Source: Bacteroidaceae bacterium
GTDB lineage: Bacteria; Bacteroidota; Bacteroidia; Bacteroidales; Bacteroidaceae
Length of the DNA: 64,000 nt
Assembly: GCA_017535725.1 (NCBI GenBank)
Contig: JAFXTO010000025.1
Location: 1 to 64,000, forward strand
Direction: 5' to 3'
Positions 23,548 through 32,084 of the stretch are shown here, one piece after another; position 1 is the first letter of the stretch, and the number at the start of each line of letters is the position of its first letter. A program made the translations under genes and the position numbers. The notes under the pieces were generated by a model. It did not search any database. It saw nothing but the letters and a program-made list of their open reading frames with translations, and was not told the origin of the DNA.

Positions 23548-24939
23548 TTAAGCAAGGACGGCAGCTATGAGTTGTTCCGTAGTGACCGCTGTCTGCTCGC
23601 CCGTCTGCATATTCTTCAGGGTGAAGGTGCCTGCAGCCATCTCCGTCTCGCCGGCCAGGGCCACAAAGGGAATCTCACGGGCGTTGGCATACTGCATCTG
23701 CTTCTTCATCTTCGCTGCATCGGGATAAATCTCGGCGCGGATACCGGCACGGCGACAGGCTGCAACAGCAGGCAGGGCATAGGAAGCTTCTGCTTCACCG
23801 AAGTTCACGAAAAGGAGTTGTGTAGCGGTACTCACCTCCTTAGGATAGAGATCCAGCTGGTTCAGTACGTCGTAGATACGGTCGGCACCGAAAGAGATAC
23901 CGACACCCGAGAGGCCGGGCATTCCAAAGATGCCAGTAAGGTTGTCATAACGGCCACCTCCCGTGATGCTTCCGATTTCCACATCCAGCGCCTTTACTTC
24001 AAAGATGCAGCCAGTGTAGTAATTCAGGCCACGGGCAAGGGTGAGGTCGAGCTCGAGAAGAGACCCTCCCTCCGTTCTCTCTTCGAGGGAAGAAGCAGTC
24101 ACCAAAACATATTGACGGAGGACATATTCAACCTCGTCAATACCCTTCAGGCCAATCTCTGAATCTTTCAGGACCTCGCGCATCGTGGCTATCTTTTCCT
24201 CGTTGGTTCCACAGAGTTTGATGATAGGCTGCAGTTTCTCGATGGCATCGGCGGGGATGCCGTCCTCCGCCAGTTCTGCGTTGACGGCATCCAGTCCAAT
24301 TTTGTCGAGTTTATCGATTGCTACGGTAATGTCCACTATCTTGTCGGCCTGTCCTATCATCTCAGCGATACCGGTCAGAATCTTGCGGTTGTTAATCTTG
24401 ATGCAAACACGGATGCCGAAGCGACGGAACACCTCATCGATGATTTGCATCAGTTCCACTTCATTCAGCAACGAGTCGCTGCCCACAACATCGGCATCGC
24501 ATTGGTAGAACTCGCGGTAGCGACCCTTCTGCGGACGATCGGCACGCCACACGGGTTGAATCTGGAAACGGCGGAAGGGCAATGTCAGTTCCTCACGGTG
24601 TTGTACCACATAGCGGGCAAACGGAACTGTAAGATCGTAGCGGAGCCCCTTCTCACACAGGCAGGCGGCCAACTTCGGGGTTCCTCCCTCGCAGAAAGCG
24701 GAGGGGTCAATACCACGAAGGAAGTCGCCAGAATCAAGAATCTTGAACAGCAACTTGTCGCCTTCCTCGCCGTACTTGCCCATCAACGTGGAGAGATTCT
24801 CCATCGAGGGAGTCTCTATCTGACGGAAGCCGTAAAGAGCATAGACGCTGCGGATGGTGTCAAAGATATAATTACGACGCGCCATCTCAGCAGGGCCGAA
24901 GTCGCGTGTACCTTTGGGAATACTGGGTTTCTGTGCCAT
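23548..24939 (-). CDS. hisS: Histidyl-tRNA synthetase
   Basis: 463 residues starting [19 protein letters not shown]. Class II motif 2 appears as [15 protein letters not shown], and the histidine-specific loop as [10 protein letters not shown]. The C-terminal 90 residues are the anticodon-binding domain. An upstream ATG at 24972 is excluded because the -7 box overlaps it. The enzyme charges tRNA-His and is essential. It is transcribed alone from a promoter about 30 bases upstream, back to back with the dehydrogenase gene. Confidence 0.95.
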   Translation of the reverse strand: MAQKPSIPKGTRDFGPAEMARRNYIFDTIRSVYALYGFRQIETPSMENLSTLMGKYGEEGDKLLFKILDSGDFLRGIDPSAFCEGGTPKLAACLCEKGLRYDLTVPFARYVVQHREELTLPFRRFQIQPVWRADRPQKGRYREFYQCDADVVGSDSLLNEVELMQIIDEVFRRFGIRVCIKINNRKILTGIAEMIGQADKIVDITVAIDKLDKIGLDAVNAELAEDGIPADAIEKLQPIIKLCGTNEEKIATMREVLKDSEIGLKGIDEVEYVLRQYVLVTASSLEERTEGGSLLELDLTLARGLNYYTGCIFEVKALDVEIGSITGGGRYDNLTGIFGMPGLSGVGISFGADRIYDVLNQLDLYPKEVSTATQLLFVNFGEAEASYALPAVAACRRAGIRAEIYPDAAKMKKQMQYANAREIPFVALAGETEMAAGTFTLKNMQTGEQTAVTTEQLIAAVLA

Positions 24940-24969
24940 AAATGTAGCATCTTTTTTGTTTTGCGGGTG

Positions 24970-24977
24970 CAAAGGTA
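24970..24977 (-). promoter_or_regulatory. -7 box of hisS
   Basis: TACCTTTG on the minus strand, about 30 bases before the hisS ATG at 24939. Confidence 0.7.
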
Positions 24978-25020
24978 CAAAAAAACTGTCAACAAAGAGC
25001 CCTAAACTACAAACTTTTTG

Positions 25021-25028
25021 TACCTTTG
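25021..25028 (+). promoter_or_regulatory. -7 box of the 2-hydroxyacid dehydrogenase gene
   Basis: TACCTTTG on the plus strand, 27 bases before the ATG at 25055, divergent from the hisS promoter. Confidence 0.7.
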
Positions 25029-25054
25029 CGCCCAGATTGCTTATCTTTTTAAAT

Positions 25055-26023
25055 ATGAAAGTTGTAATTCTCGATAGTTATTCCGTCACTCAGGATGACT
25101 TGAACTGGCCTGGCCTACCCGCCGACGAGGTGAAGGTCTACGACCGCACTCGCCCAGAAGATACCATCGCACGCTGTCTGGAAGCTGACGCCGTGCTCAC
25201 CAACAAAGTCGTGTTCTCGGCTGAAACCATTGCCGCCCTACCCCACCTCCGATATATCGGAGTACTGGCCACAGGCTACAACGTGGTGGACTGCGAAGCC
25301 GCACGGGAGCGAGGAATCGTGGTCACAAACATACCGGCCTACAGTACCGCAAGCGTAGCTCAATTAGTCTTCGCCCACCTGCTGAATGTCTCCAATCAGG
25401 TGGCACACTACGCTGACTCAAACCACCAAAACTCCGATCACCCCAGCCGCTGGACGACAGCACCCGACTTTCTCTGGACGGACACCCCGCTGACGGAACT
25501 GGCGGGTAAGGTAATGGGTATCTACGGACTGGGGGCCATAGGATCTGCCGTTGCACGCATCGCCGTGGCTTTCGGTATGAAAGTCCTCGCCGTGACCAGC
25601 AAGATGCCCGAAGAGTTGCCCCCTGGCGTAGAGAAAACGGAATGGGACACCCTCCTTTCAAAAGCTGACGTGCTCTCGCTCCATTGTCCGCTCACTCCTC
25701 GCACGCGCATGATGATAAACAAGGAAGTGCTGGATTGCATGAAACCCACCGCCATCCTCATCAACACAGGTCGTGGCCCCCTCGTGGACGAACAGGCCGT
25801 GGCCACAGCCTTGCAGGACAACCGCCTCGCCGCATACTGCACAGACGTCCTCTCCACCGAGCCGCCGGCCGCAGACAATCCGTTGCTTTCGGCTCCCCGC
25901 TGCAACATCACTCCCCACATCGCATGGGCAACCCGCGAGGCACGCCAACGGCTGATGCACATCGCACTCGCCAACCTTCAAGCTTTTGTCGAGGGTGAAC
26001 CCGTAAACGTGGTGAACAGATAA
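25055..26023 (+). CDS. D-isomer-specific 2-hydroxyacid dehydrogenase (glycerate dehydrogenase-like)
   Basis: 322 residues from [20 protein letters not shown]; the frame is open upstream, but the promoter fixes this ATG. The NAD-binding loop is [14 protein letters not shown]. The catalytic Arg lies in [11 protein letters not shown], the Glu in DVLSTEPPA and the His in ITPHIAWAT. The enzymes interconvert 2-keto acids and D-2-hydroxy acids; similarity is greatest to glycerate/hydroxypyruvate reductases, though the substrate is not certain. Confidence 0.9.
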   Translation: MKVVILDSYSVTQDDLNWPGLPADEVKVYDRTRPEDTIARCLEADAVLTNKVVFSAETIAALPHLRYIGVLATGYNVVDCEAARERGIVVTNIPAYSTASVAQLVFAHLLNVSNQVAHYADSNHQNSDHPSRWTTAPDFLWTDTPLTELAGKVMGIYGLGAIGSAVARIAVAFGMKVLAVTSKMPEELPPGVEKTEWDTLLSKADVLSLHCPLTPRTRMMINKEVLDCMKPTAILINTGRGPLVDEQAVATALQDNRLAAYCTDVLSTEPPAADNPLLSAPRCNITPHIAWATREARQRLMHIALANLQAFVEGEPVNVVNR

Positions 26024-26038
26024 GGCACCTCTATGGCC

Positions 26039-26941
26039 TTATGCCACCTTGCCTTTCCTTCGCTCGGCCAGATAGACTCCTGCGATGGTGAGCAGAAGGC
26101 CAAGAATTGCGATAGGGGTGATAGGCTCAGAAAGGATGATAGCGCTGGCGATGCAGGTAGCTACGGGATTCAGATAGATGTAGTTGGAACTGCTGAGGGC
26201 ACCTATCTCCTTCACCGCCCAGCTCCAGAGAACGAAACAGATGAGAGAGGCAACGACACTCAGAAACAGTAGGTTCGTCCACACCATAGGCTGCAACAGA
26301 CCTGACAAGGGGAACTGCCAAGGATGCCACAACAGGAAGGGGATGATAGTAAGCAGACCATAGGCAAAGACCTTACGGGTAATGAACACTGCACTATAGT
26401 GCTTGGACACGCTACGAATCAGGATGCTGTAGAAAGCCCAGCACCAGGCAGCAGCAAATGCCAACAAGTCGCCGCGAGGACTTAAGTGAAGAACGTAGTG
26501 GCCATTGAAAATGATGGCGGCAATACCCACGAGGGCCAATGCAGAACCCGCCAGCAGACGACCCGTAGCCCGCACATCGCGGAAAAGTAGCAGAGCCAAC
26601 AAAATGGTGTACAAAGGTGCCGAACAGACGATGAAGGACACGTTGCTGGCCATCGTCCACCGCAGCGCCTCGTTCTCTGCCACAAAGTACAGACTACCAC
26701 CCGTGACACCCAAGGCCAGCATACGTAGTTCGTCACGCCAAGTAGTACACCACAGGCGACGAGGACTAAAGAGCCAAATGCCGAGGTAAGCCACCACGAA
26801 GCGCGCGACGAAAATCTCCACAGGTGACATGCCACAACCCAGCAGTACCTTCGTGTTTATGAAGGTGAAGCCCCACAGGATTACCGTGACAATGGCCACC
26901 ACATGGCCAATATATGGTTTATGAAGCTTCGAGAATGGCAT
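26039..26941 (-). CDS. EamA/DMT-family transporter
   Basis: 300 residues with ten predicted membrane helices arranged as two five-helix EamA repeats (first from about 10, second from about 155, where AAAWCWAFYSILIRS begins). Such proteins export amino acids or other small metabolites, usually unidentified. It begins 20 bases after the leuA-like gene and may share its transcript. It converges with the dehydrogenase gene, with only 15 bases between the stops. Confidence 0.85.
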   Translation of the reverse strand: MPFSKLHKPYIGHVVAIVTVILWGFTFINTKVLLGCGMSPVEIFVARFVVAYLGIWLFSPRRLWCTTWRDELRMLALGVTGGSLYFVAENEALRWTMASNVSFIVCSAPLYTILLALLLFRDVRATGRLLAGSALALVGIAAIIFNGHYVLHLSPRGDLLAFAAAWCWAFYSILIRSVSKHYSAVFITRKVFAYGLLTIIPFLLWHPWQFPLSGLLQPMVWTNLLFLSVVASLICFVLWSWAVKEIGALSSSNYIYLNPVATCIASAIILSEPITPIAILGLLLTIAGVYLAERRKGKVA

Positions 26942-26961
26942 CTCAGGAGAATATCACGGGA

Positions 26962-28503
26962 TTATTTATCAATTGTCGTATTGTATAGTGGTTCGATGAT
27001 GTTGAGGAGCTGGATGGTGGCCTTGATGGCAGCCTCCGTTTGGTCGGCATCAAGGGCATGAGTACGGTAGTTTTTCTCGTCAAACACCCATTCGATGGTG
27101 GTCTGCACGAGGGCATCGGTGCGACCACCAGGCGGGATGGTGACCACATAGTTCGAGAGCCAAGGGAAATGGCGACCGAGGCGGTCACGATAAATATGGC
27201 GCACGGCACGCACGAAGGCATCGTACTGACCATCGCCCTGGGCACTCTCCTCGTAGATTTCCTCGTTGACCTGCAGGCGCACCTGAGCCATAGGACGCAA
27301 GCCGTAAGCCGTTGAGACCATATAGGAGAGTAGGCGCACACGTTCGTCTTCCTCGCTGTGTTTCAACACATCACGGATAATAAAGGGGAGGTCTTCCTGC
27401 GTGACATGTTCCTTCTTGTCGCCCAGCTCGATGATGCGGTCTGTGACTTTCTTCATGTCTTCCTCGCTGAGATCAAGACCCAGTTCCTCCAGATTCATGC
27501 GGATATTTGCCTTTCCGCTGCTCTTACCCAAGGCGTACTCGCGGCGGCGTCCGAAGCGTTCGGGCTTCAAGGCATTCTGATAGAGGTTCCGCTTGTTGTC
27601 GCCGTCGGCATGAACGCCCGCCACTTGGGTGAAGACAGCAGAACCCGTGATGGGCTTATTGGGCGGAATGGCTATGCCGCTGTAGCTCTCCACCATGTGA
27701 GCTACTTTGTTGAGTTCCACCTCATTGATATTGGTCTGAGCGTTGAAGTGGTCTTTCAGGATGGCTTGCACGCTGGCCAAAGGAGCATTGCCCGCACGCT
27801 CGCCCAGTCCGTTGATGGCGGTGTGGAGGCCGCGAGCACCGCTGAAAACTGCCGCAAGGACGTTGGAGACAGCGAGGTCGTAGTCATTATGAGCGTGGAA
27901 GTCAAAGTGAACATTTGGATAGCGCTTCACCATCTGATGCATGAAGTCCATGACTTCCAATGGGTTGAGGATGCCAAGGGTGTCGGGGAGCATGATACGA
28001 CGGATGGGAAGCTCGACCAATGTATCCATCAGCCCAAAGACGAAATCTCCCTTTTCCTTCATGCCACCACTCCAATCCTCCAGGTACAGATTCACGGCTA
28101 TACCTCGCTCTGTTGCCATCTCCACATTCCGCCGGATATCCGAGGAATGTTCTTCGAGGTTCTTAGCCAGTTGTCCCTCGCAATGGCGACGGGAACCCTT
28201 GCACAAGAGATTAATGGTACGTGCGCCCGCGCGTTGAACCCATTCAAGGCTCTTGCCATCATCCACGAAGCCAAGCACTTCCACGCGGTCGAGCATATCC
28301 TTAGAAGCCGCCCAACGGGTGATGTGCTGCACAGCTTTCAGCTCGCCCTTGCTGACTCGTGCTGAGGCGACTTCCACGCGATCCACATGCAAATCCTCCA
28401 ACAGCGCACGACAGATCATCAATTTCTCGTGCGGCATGAAGCTCACGCCCGAGGTCTGCTCACCATCCCTCAGGGTGGTATCCATGATTTCAATGCTGCT
28501 CAT
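26962..28503 (-). CDS. Isopropylmalate/citramalate synthase family protein (LeuA-like)
   Basis: 513 residues. The HMGL-like barrel carries MDTTLRDGEQTSGVSF (metal and catalytic Arg) near residue 7 and DFHAHNDYDLAVSN (metal His pair) near 200. The last 120 residues are a LeuA dimer/allosteric domain. The family condenses acetyl-CoA with 2-ketoisovalerate (leucine) or pyruvate (citramalate to isoleucine); motifs seen by eye do not separate them. It overlaps leuD by 14 bases, placing it in the leucine operon. A leuB gene is not present next to it. Confidence 0.85.
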   Translation of the reverse strand: MSSIEIMDTTLRDGEQTSGVSFMPHEKLMICRALLEDLHVDRVEVASARVSKGELKAVQHITRWAASKDMLDRVEVLGFVDDGKSLEWVQRAGARTINLLCKGSRRHCEGQLAKNLEEHSSDIRRNVEMATERGIAVNLYLEDWSGGMKEKGDFVFGLMDTLVELPIRRIMLPDTLGILNPLEVMDFMHQMVKRYPNVHFDFHAHNDYDLAVSNVLAAVFSGARGLHTAINGLGERAGNAPLASVQAILKDHFNAQTNINEVELNKVAHMVESYSGIAIPPNKPITGSAVFTQVAGVHADGDNKRNLYQNALKPERFGRRREYALGKSSGKANIRMNLEELGLDLSEEDMKKVTDRIIELGDKKEHVTQEDLPFIIRDVLKHSEEDERVRLLSYMVSTAYGLRPMAQVRLQVNEEIYEESAQGDGQYDAFVRAVRHIYRDRLGRHFPWLSNYVVTIPPGGRTDALVQTTIEWVFDEKNYRTHALDADQTEAAIKATIQLLNIIEPLYNTTIDK

Positions 28504-29104
28504 ACTCCACTATTATATCTTTATTCCTAAGCAGGAAATCAATATCATCCAACCCGTTCATCAGACAATACTTCTTGTAACCATTGATGGGAAAGTGCTC
28601 GGAATGACCTGTGGCAAGGTTGGTGACCGTCTGTGAGGATAAATCCACACGTACCTGAGTCTGGGGGTTTGCTGCTATGCTCGCGAAGAGTTCCTGCTGG
28701 AAGGCCTTGCTTACCAAAACGGGTAACACGAAGCAGTTGAGTAAGTTATTGCGATGGATATCAGCAAAAGAGCTGCTGATGACCACGCGCACACCGTAGC
28801 CGGCAATAGCCCATGCAGCGTGCTCGCGACTGCTACCGCTACCCCAGTTTTGACCTGCCACGATGATTTCGTGAACACCTTCGTGAGGAATCTCGCTGAA
28901 GGCTGCCTGATTCATCACGAAGTCCTCCATCGGCTTCCCTTCCGCATCAAAACGCAAATCATGCATGAAGGCATCACCGAAGAACCGAGGGTCGCGAGTA
29001 GTCGTCGCCAGATAACGGGCAGGGATGATGAGATCCGTGTTGCAATTGTCGATGGCAATAGGGATACAGGTGGACTGTACAACTTCAAAGGTTTTATTTC
29101 TCAT
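28490..29104 (-). CDS. leuD: 3-isopropylmalate dehydratase small subunit
   Basis: 204 residues, full length. The substrate-binding signature GQNWGSGSSREHAAWAI is intact, and the swivelling aconitase domain 4 fold is evident. With LeuC it isomerises 2- to 3-isopropylmalate. It lies 3 bases after leuC. Confidence 0.95.
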   Translation of the reverse strand: MRNKTFEVVQSTCIPIAIDNCNTDLIIPARYLATTTRDPRFFGDAFMHDLRFDAEGKPMEDFVMNQAAFSEIPHEGVHEIIVAGQNWGSGSSREHAAWAIAGYGVRVVISSSFADIHRNNLLNCFVLPVLVSKAFQQELFASIAANPQTQVRVDLSSQTVTNLATGHSEHFPINGYKKYCLMNGLDDIDFLLRNKDIIVEYEQH

Positions 29105-29107
29105 GGG

Positions 29108-30625
29108 TCACTTTTCTATTTTCACTTTCCTGGGGTCTGTTATTACTCCACTTATTGCACTTGCAGCTACGGTCAGAGGACTGGCGAGGATGGTGCGGGC
29201 ACCAGGACCCTGACGCCCGACAAAGTTACGATTGGAGGTAGAGAGGCAGAGCTTGCCGGCGGGAACACGGTCGGCATTCATAGCCAGACAGGCAGAGCAG
29301 GACGGCAAACGGAGTTCAAAACCGGCGGCTTCAAGAATCTGGTCAATGCCCTCATCAATAATCTGTTGACGCACGGCCCATGAGCCAGGAACCAGCCAAG
29401 CCACTACATTGACAGCCTTCCTGTGACCTTTCACCACAGAGGCAAAGGCGCGGAAATCCTCAATACGTCCGTTCGTGCAGGCACCAAGGAAGATGTAATC
29501 AATGGGAGTACCTTCCAGCTTTTGTCCTGGTCGGAATTGCATGTAGGCGAGTTCTTCGGCAGAGAAAGGTCCAGAAGAAGGTATGACCTCATCAATTGCA
29601 ATACCGGCCCCCGGATTTGTCCCATAGGTGATGCGGGGTGCTATGTCTTCTGCACGGAAGGTGACTTCCTTGTCAAACACGGCATCGGGGTCGCTGTAAA
29701 GTTGTTTCCATTGCTCAACAGCCTTGCCCCATGCCTCGCCCTTGGGCGCATATTCACGTCCTCTGAGGTAGGTAAAGGTTGTCTCGTCGGGTGCGATGAG
29801 TCCTGCACGCGAACCCATTTCTATGGAGAGGTTCGAGAGTGTCAGTCGCCCTTCCATAGACATTTCACGAATAGTACTTCCAGCATACTCCACAGCGTAG
29901 CCTGTGGCTCCGGAAGTCGTCATCTGAGCCATGAGGTAAAGTGCCACGTCCTTAGCCGTTGAACCCTTGGGCAACGTCCCTTCGATATTGATACGCATGG
30001 TCTTAGGCTTCTGCTGGAGGATACATTGCGAGGCTAGCACCTGTGCCACTTCGCTGGTACCGATACCCATTGCCAAGGCACCTACGGCTCCATGGGTCGA
30101 AGTGTGAGAGTCGCCACAGACAATGGTCATCCCAGGCAGCGACAATCCCTTCTCAGGGCCCACGACGTGGATGATGCCGTTGTCCTTGGTGCCCATATCG
30201 AAGAAGGTAATGCCAAATTCTTCACAATTACGTTTCAATGTCTCCACCTGCTTCCTTCCTGTTGCATCCTCTATTTCAAGTGTCGTACATTTTCCTTTTC
30301 CCTTCTTCGTGGTTTCATTCGTCGCTTCACAAGTTACCTTTCCATCAGCACTATTATTCTCTCCCTTTTCCAAGGCTTCTCTTCCCTTCGGCATTGCAGA
30401 AGGAATATTATGGTCGGGGATGGCGAAGACTTGCTGCGGACGCAACACCCTTACGCCCTTATCCCGCAGGGTGTCGAAGGCCTGCGGCGAGGTAACTTCA
30501 TGGAGGTACAGACGGTCGATATACAACTGCGTAGGACCATCTGGAATGTGCTGAACTACGTGGGCATCCCATATTTTGTCGAAGAGAGTACGACCACCCA
30601 TAGGTTGTTGATTGCAACTATTCAT
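29108..30625 (-). CDS. leuC: 3-isopropylmalate dehydratase large subunit with a lineage-specific insertion
   Basis: 505 residues from [20 protein letters not shown]. The 4Fe-4S cysteines are in [12 protein letters not shown] and [10 protein letters not shown], and [20 protein letters not shown] is intact. Residues about 78-123, between DHNIPS and GRKQVETL, are a Lys/Glu/Thr-rich insertion ([20 protein letters not shown] and more) where relatives have about ten residues; its DNA is more AT-rich than the flanks. An upstream frame extension to a TTG at 30691 runs through a hairpin and is rejected. The gene starts directly after a terminator-like hairpin. Confidence 0.93.
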   Translation of the reverse strand: MNSCNQQPMGGRTLFDKIWDAHVVQHIPDGPTQLYIDRLYLHEVTSPQAFDTLRDKGVRVLRPQQVFAIPDHNIPSAMPKGREALEKGENNSADGKVTCEATNETTKKGKGKCTTLEIEDATGRKQVETLKRNCEEFGITFFDMGTKDNGIIHVVGPEKGLSLPGMTIVCGDSHTSTHGAVGALAMGIGTSEVAQVLASQCILQQKPKTMRINIEGTLPKGSTAKDVALYLMAQMTTSGATGYAVEYAGSTIREMSMEGRLTLSNLSIEMGSRAGLIAPDETTFTYLRGREYAPKGEAWGKAVEQWKQLYSDPDAVFDKEVTFRAEDIAPRITYGTNPGAGIAIDEVIPSSGPFSAEELAYMQFRPGQKLEGTPIDYIFLGACTNGRIEDFRAFASVVKGHRKAVNVVAWLVPGSWAVRQQIIDEGIDQILEAAGFELRLPSCSACLAMNADRVPAGKLCLSTSNRNFVGRQGPGARTILASPLTVAASAISGVITDPRKVKIEK

Positions 30626-30634
30626 GTCTCTGTT

Positions 30635-30708
30635 CAAAAAAATTGAAGAGCCACAGAAACCATTGGACACCGCTGTTCCGGCTATCCACAAAATAGTTTC
30701 TATGGCTC
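30635..30708 (-). terminator. Strong hairpin and T tract immediately before leuC
   Basis: On the minus strand GAGCCATAGAAAC (30708-30696) pairs with GTTTCTGTGGCTC (30660-30648) over 13 bp, with an inner stem GGATA.CCG/CGGTGTCC. TTCAATTTTTTTG follows, giving seven T (30642-30636), 10 bases before the leuC ATG. It may terminate the upstream gene or work as an attenuator. A 30-codon frame (ATGAGCCAT start at 30711) covers the hairpin and ends inside the leuC start. Confidence 0.7.
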
Positions 30709-30762
30709 ATTTATCACGTTTCTGTAAGAGGAACGTCCTACCCCAATAAGGGGAGAGAAGCG

Positions 30763-31563
30763 TTACTTCACAAGCATCTTCTCGCCACCGACGACGTAGA
30801 TGCCACGGGAGAGCCCGTTGAGGGCTTCGCTCTTGCGAACCTTGCTGCGGATGAGTGCTCCAGCGGTGTCAAAGACATCCACGATGGCATCCTCGGCAAT
30901 CAATTGCTGCACGCCCGTTTGGATATCTTTGTTCATGACATGCTTGATACGCAGTTCCGTGGCGGATGCTGCCTGCTGCTCCCAGACGAAGCCACAGCGA
31001 GTTGGTAAGAAGTTCTGGTCGGGCTGTGTACGCACGAGGATACTCTGCAGCACGTCGGTGTCCTGCTTGGCGGGAATACCATAGCGGCCGTCGCCGGAAT
31101 GTTGGTTCCAGCTGCTGGTGAAGGTGACACGATTACCCTGACGGTCGGTCAAAGTCACGGGCTTCAACTTATCGCCAATAGACAAAGATTCCTCTGTGCG
31201 GGCACGAAGATACTGAGTCTTAGGCGAGTAAATCAAATAAGGGACACCAGCTTCAATGCCGTCAGAAGTGCAATCGATGAAGTAGAGGTTCACGACGTTT
31301 CCCTCCTGCTGGATGGCTGCAAGGCGCTCTATCTGGACGTCGCTACCAGCCTTTTGGAGCTGCTCGGCAGAGAGAGTCATGGGCAGACAGATGGTGTTAT
31401 AGCCTGCGAAGAGGATGCGGTTCAACTGAGTGGGACGTTCTGCCAGAAGGGACACTTCCAACTGTGCTTTTTCTGTGTAGACAGTCTTGAGAGGCTTGGG
31501 TTGTGCCAAAGCACTGAAACAAAATGTGGTCAGAGCCACAAAGGTTAGTGTAAAATGCTTCAT
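30763..31563 (-). CDS. Secreted protein with a C-terminal sorting-like domain, function unknown
   Basis: 266 residues with a signal peptide (MKHFTLTFVALTTFCFSALA). The C-terminal end (IVDVFDTAGALIRSKVRKSE, LSRGIYVVGGEKMLVK) matches the sorting-type end of Prevotella surface proteins and resembles that of the BspA-like protein. The middle carries beta strands such as NRILFAGYNTICLPMTLSAE, a phrase typical of Prevotella secreted proteins. No enzyme motif is visible. It is a single gene with its own promoter and a strong hairpin after it. Confidence 0.75.
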   Translation of the reverse strand: MKHFTLTFVALTTFCFSALAQPKPLKTVYTEKAQLEVSLLAERPTQLNRILFAGYNTICLPMTLSAEQLQKAGSDVQIERLAAIQQEGNVVNLYFIDCTSDGIEAGVPYLIYSPKTQYLRARTEESLSIGDKLKPVTLTDRQGNRVTFTSSWNQHSGDGRYGIPAKQDTDVLQSILVRTQPDQNFLPTRCGFVWEQQAASATELRIKHVMNKDIQTGVQQLIAEDAIVDVFDTAGALIRSKVRKSEALNGLSRGIYVVGGEKMLVK

Positions 31564-31613
31564 ATTCTATAGATTTAATGGGTTTTAGGAGGTCTAACGG
31601 CCTTTTTCAGCTA

Positions 31614-31640
31614 CAAATCTAAGAAGATTATTCCGAACAG
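31614..31640 (-). promoter_or_regulatory. Promoter of the secreted-protein gene
   Basis: On the minus strand TAGATTTG (31621-31614) lies about 19 bases after a TTG, matching the Bacteroidetes consensus. Confidence 0.65.
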
Positions 31641-31692
31641 CAAGCAGAAGAGCGAAATACTTAACTTTTTTTAAGGTTATTTTTACTCTACA

Positions 31693-32061
31693 TCATCTCC
31701 TTACGTCCAAAGAGACACCCGCGCCTGCACATTCCGCACCCATTGGCGGGTTCTCCTTAAGAATTTCCAAATGAATACTTTCGGCTGTGGGGAAGCTGTC
31801 AAAGAGGACACGACAGATACGGCCTGCCACATGCTCCAGCAGACGGGAGGGTGTGGCCATCTCGCCTTTCACGAGTTCAAAGAGGTCGGCATAGGAGATG
31901 GTGCCATCGAGTTCATCGGTGGCCAAGGCGCGCGAGAAGTCTGTCTGAACCGAGAGGTTGAGGATGAAATAAGCCCCCACGGTGCGCTCCTGCGGGAGCA
32001 CGCCGTGGAAGGCAAATATACGGACATCCTTCAGACAGACGGTGGAATTCTCAATTTTCAA
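31693..32061 (-). CDS. folB: Dihydroneopterin aldolase
   Basis: 122 residues, the usual size. FAFHGVLPQERTVGAYFILN holds the conserved region after the first strand, and the C-terminal LEILKENPPMGAECAGAGVS carries the conserved Lys and Pro. It cleaves dihydroneopterin in folate synthesis. It lies 23 bases after nrdJ and is likely co-transcribed. Confidence 0.9.
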   Translation of the reverse strand: MKIENSTVCLKDVRIFAFHGVLPQERTVGAYFILNLSVQTDFSRALATDELDGTISYADLFELVKGEMATPSRLLEHVAGRICRVLFDSFPTAESIHLEILKENPPMGAECAGAGVSLDVRR

Positions 32062-32084
32062 CCTTTCAACGTTTCAATCTTACA

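Noticed and set aside
24914-25054. Longer 2-hydroxyacid dehydrogenase starting at 24914
   Set aside because: The extra codons cover both divergent promoters; the family start is MKVVILDS at 25055.
30626-30691. Longer leuC starting at the TTG at 30691
   Set aside because: The extension is translated terminator hairpin and LeuC proteins begin close to the [10 protein letters not shown] motif.
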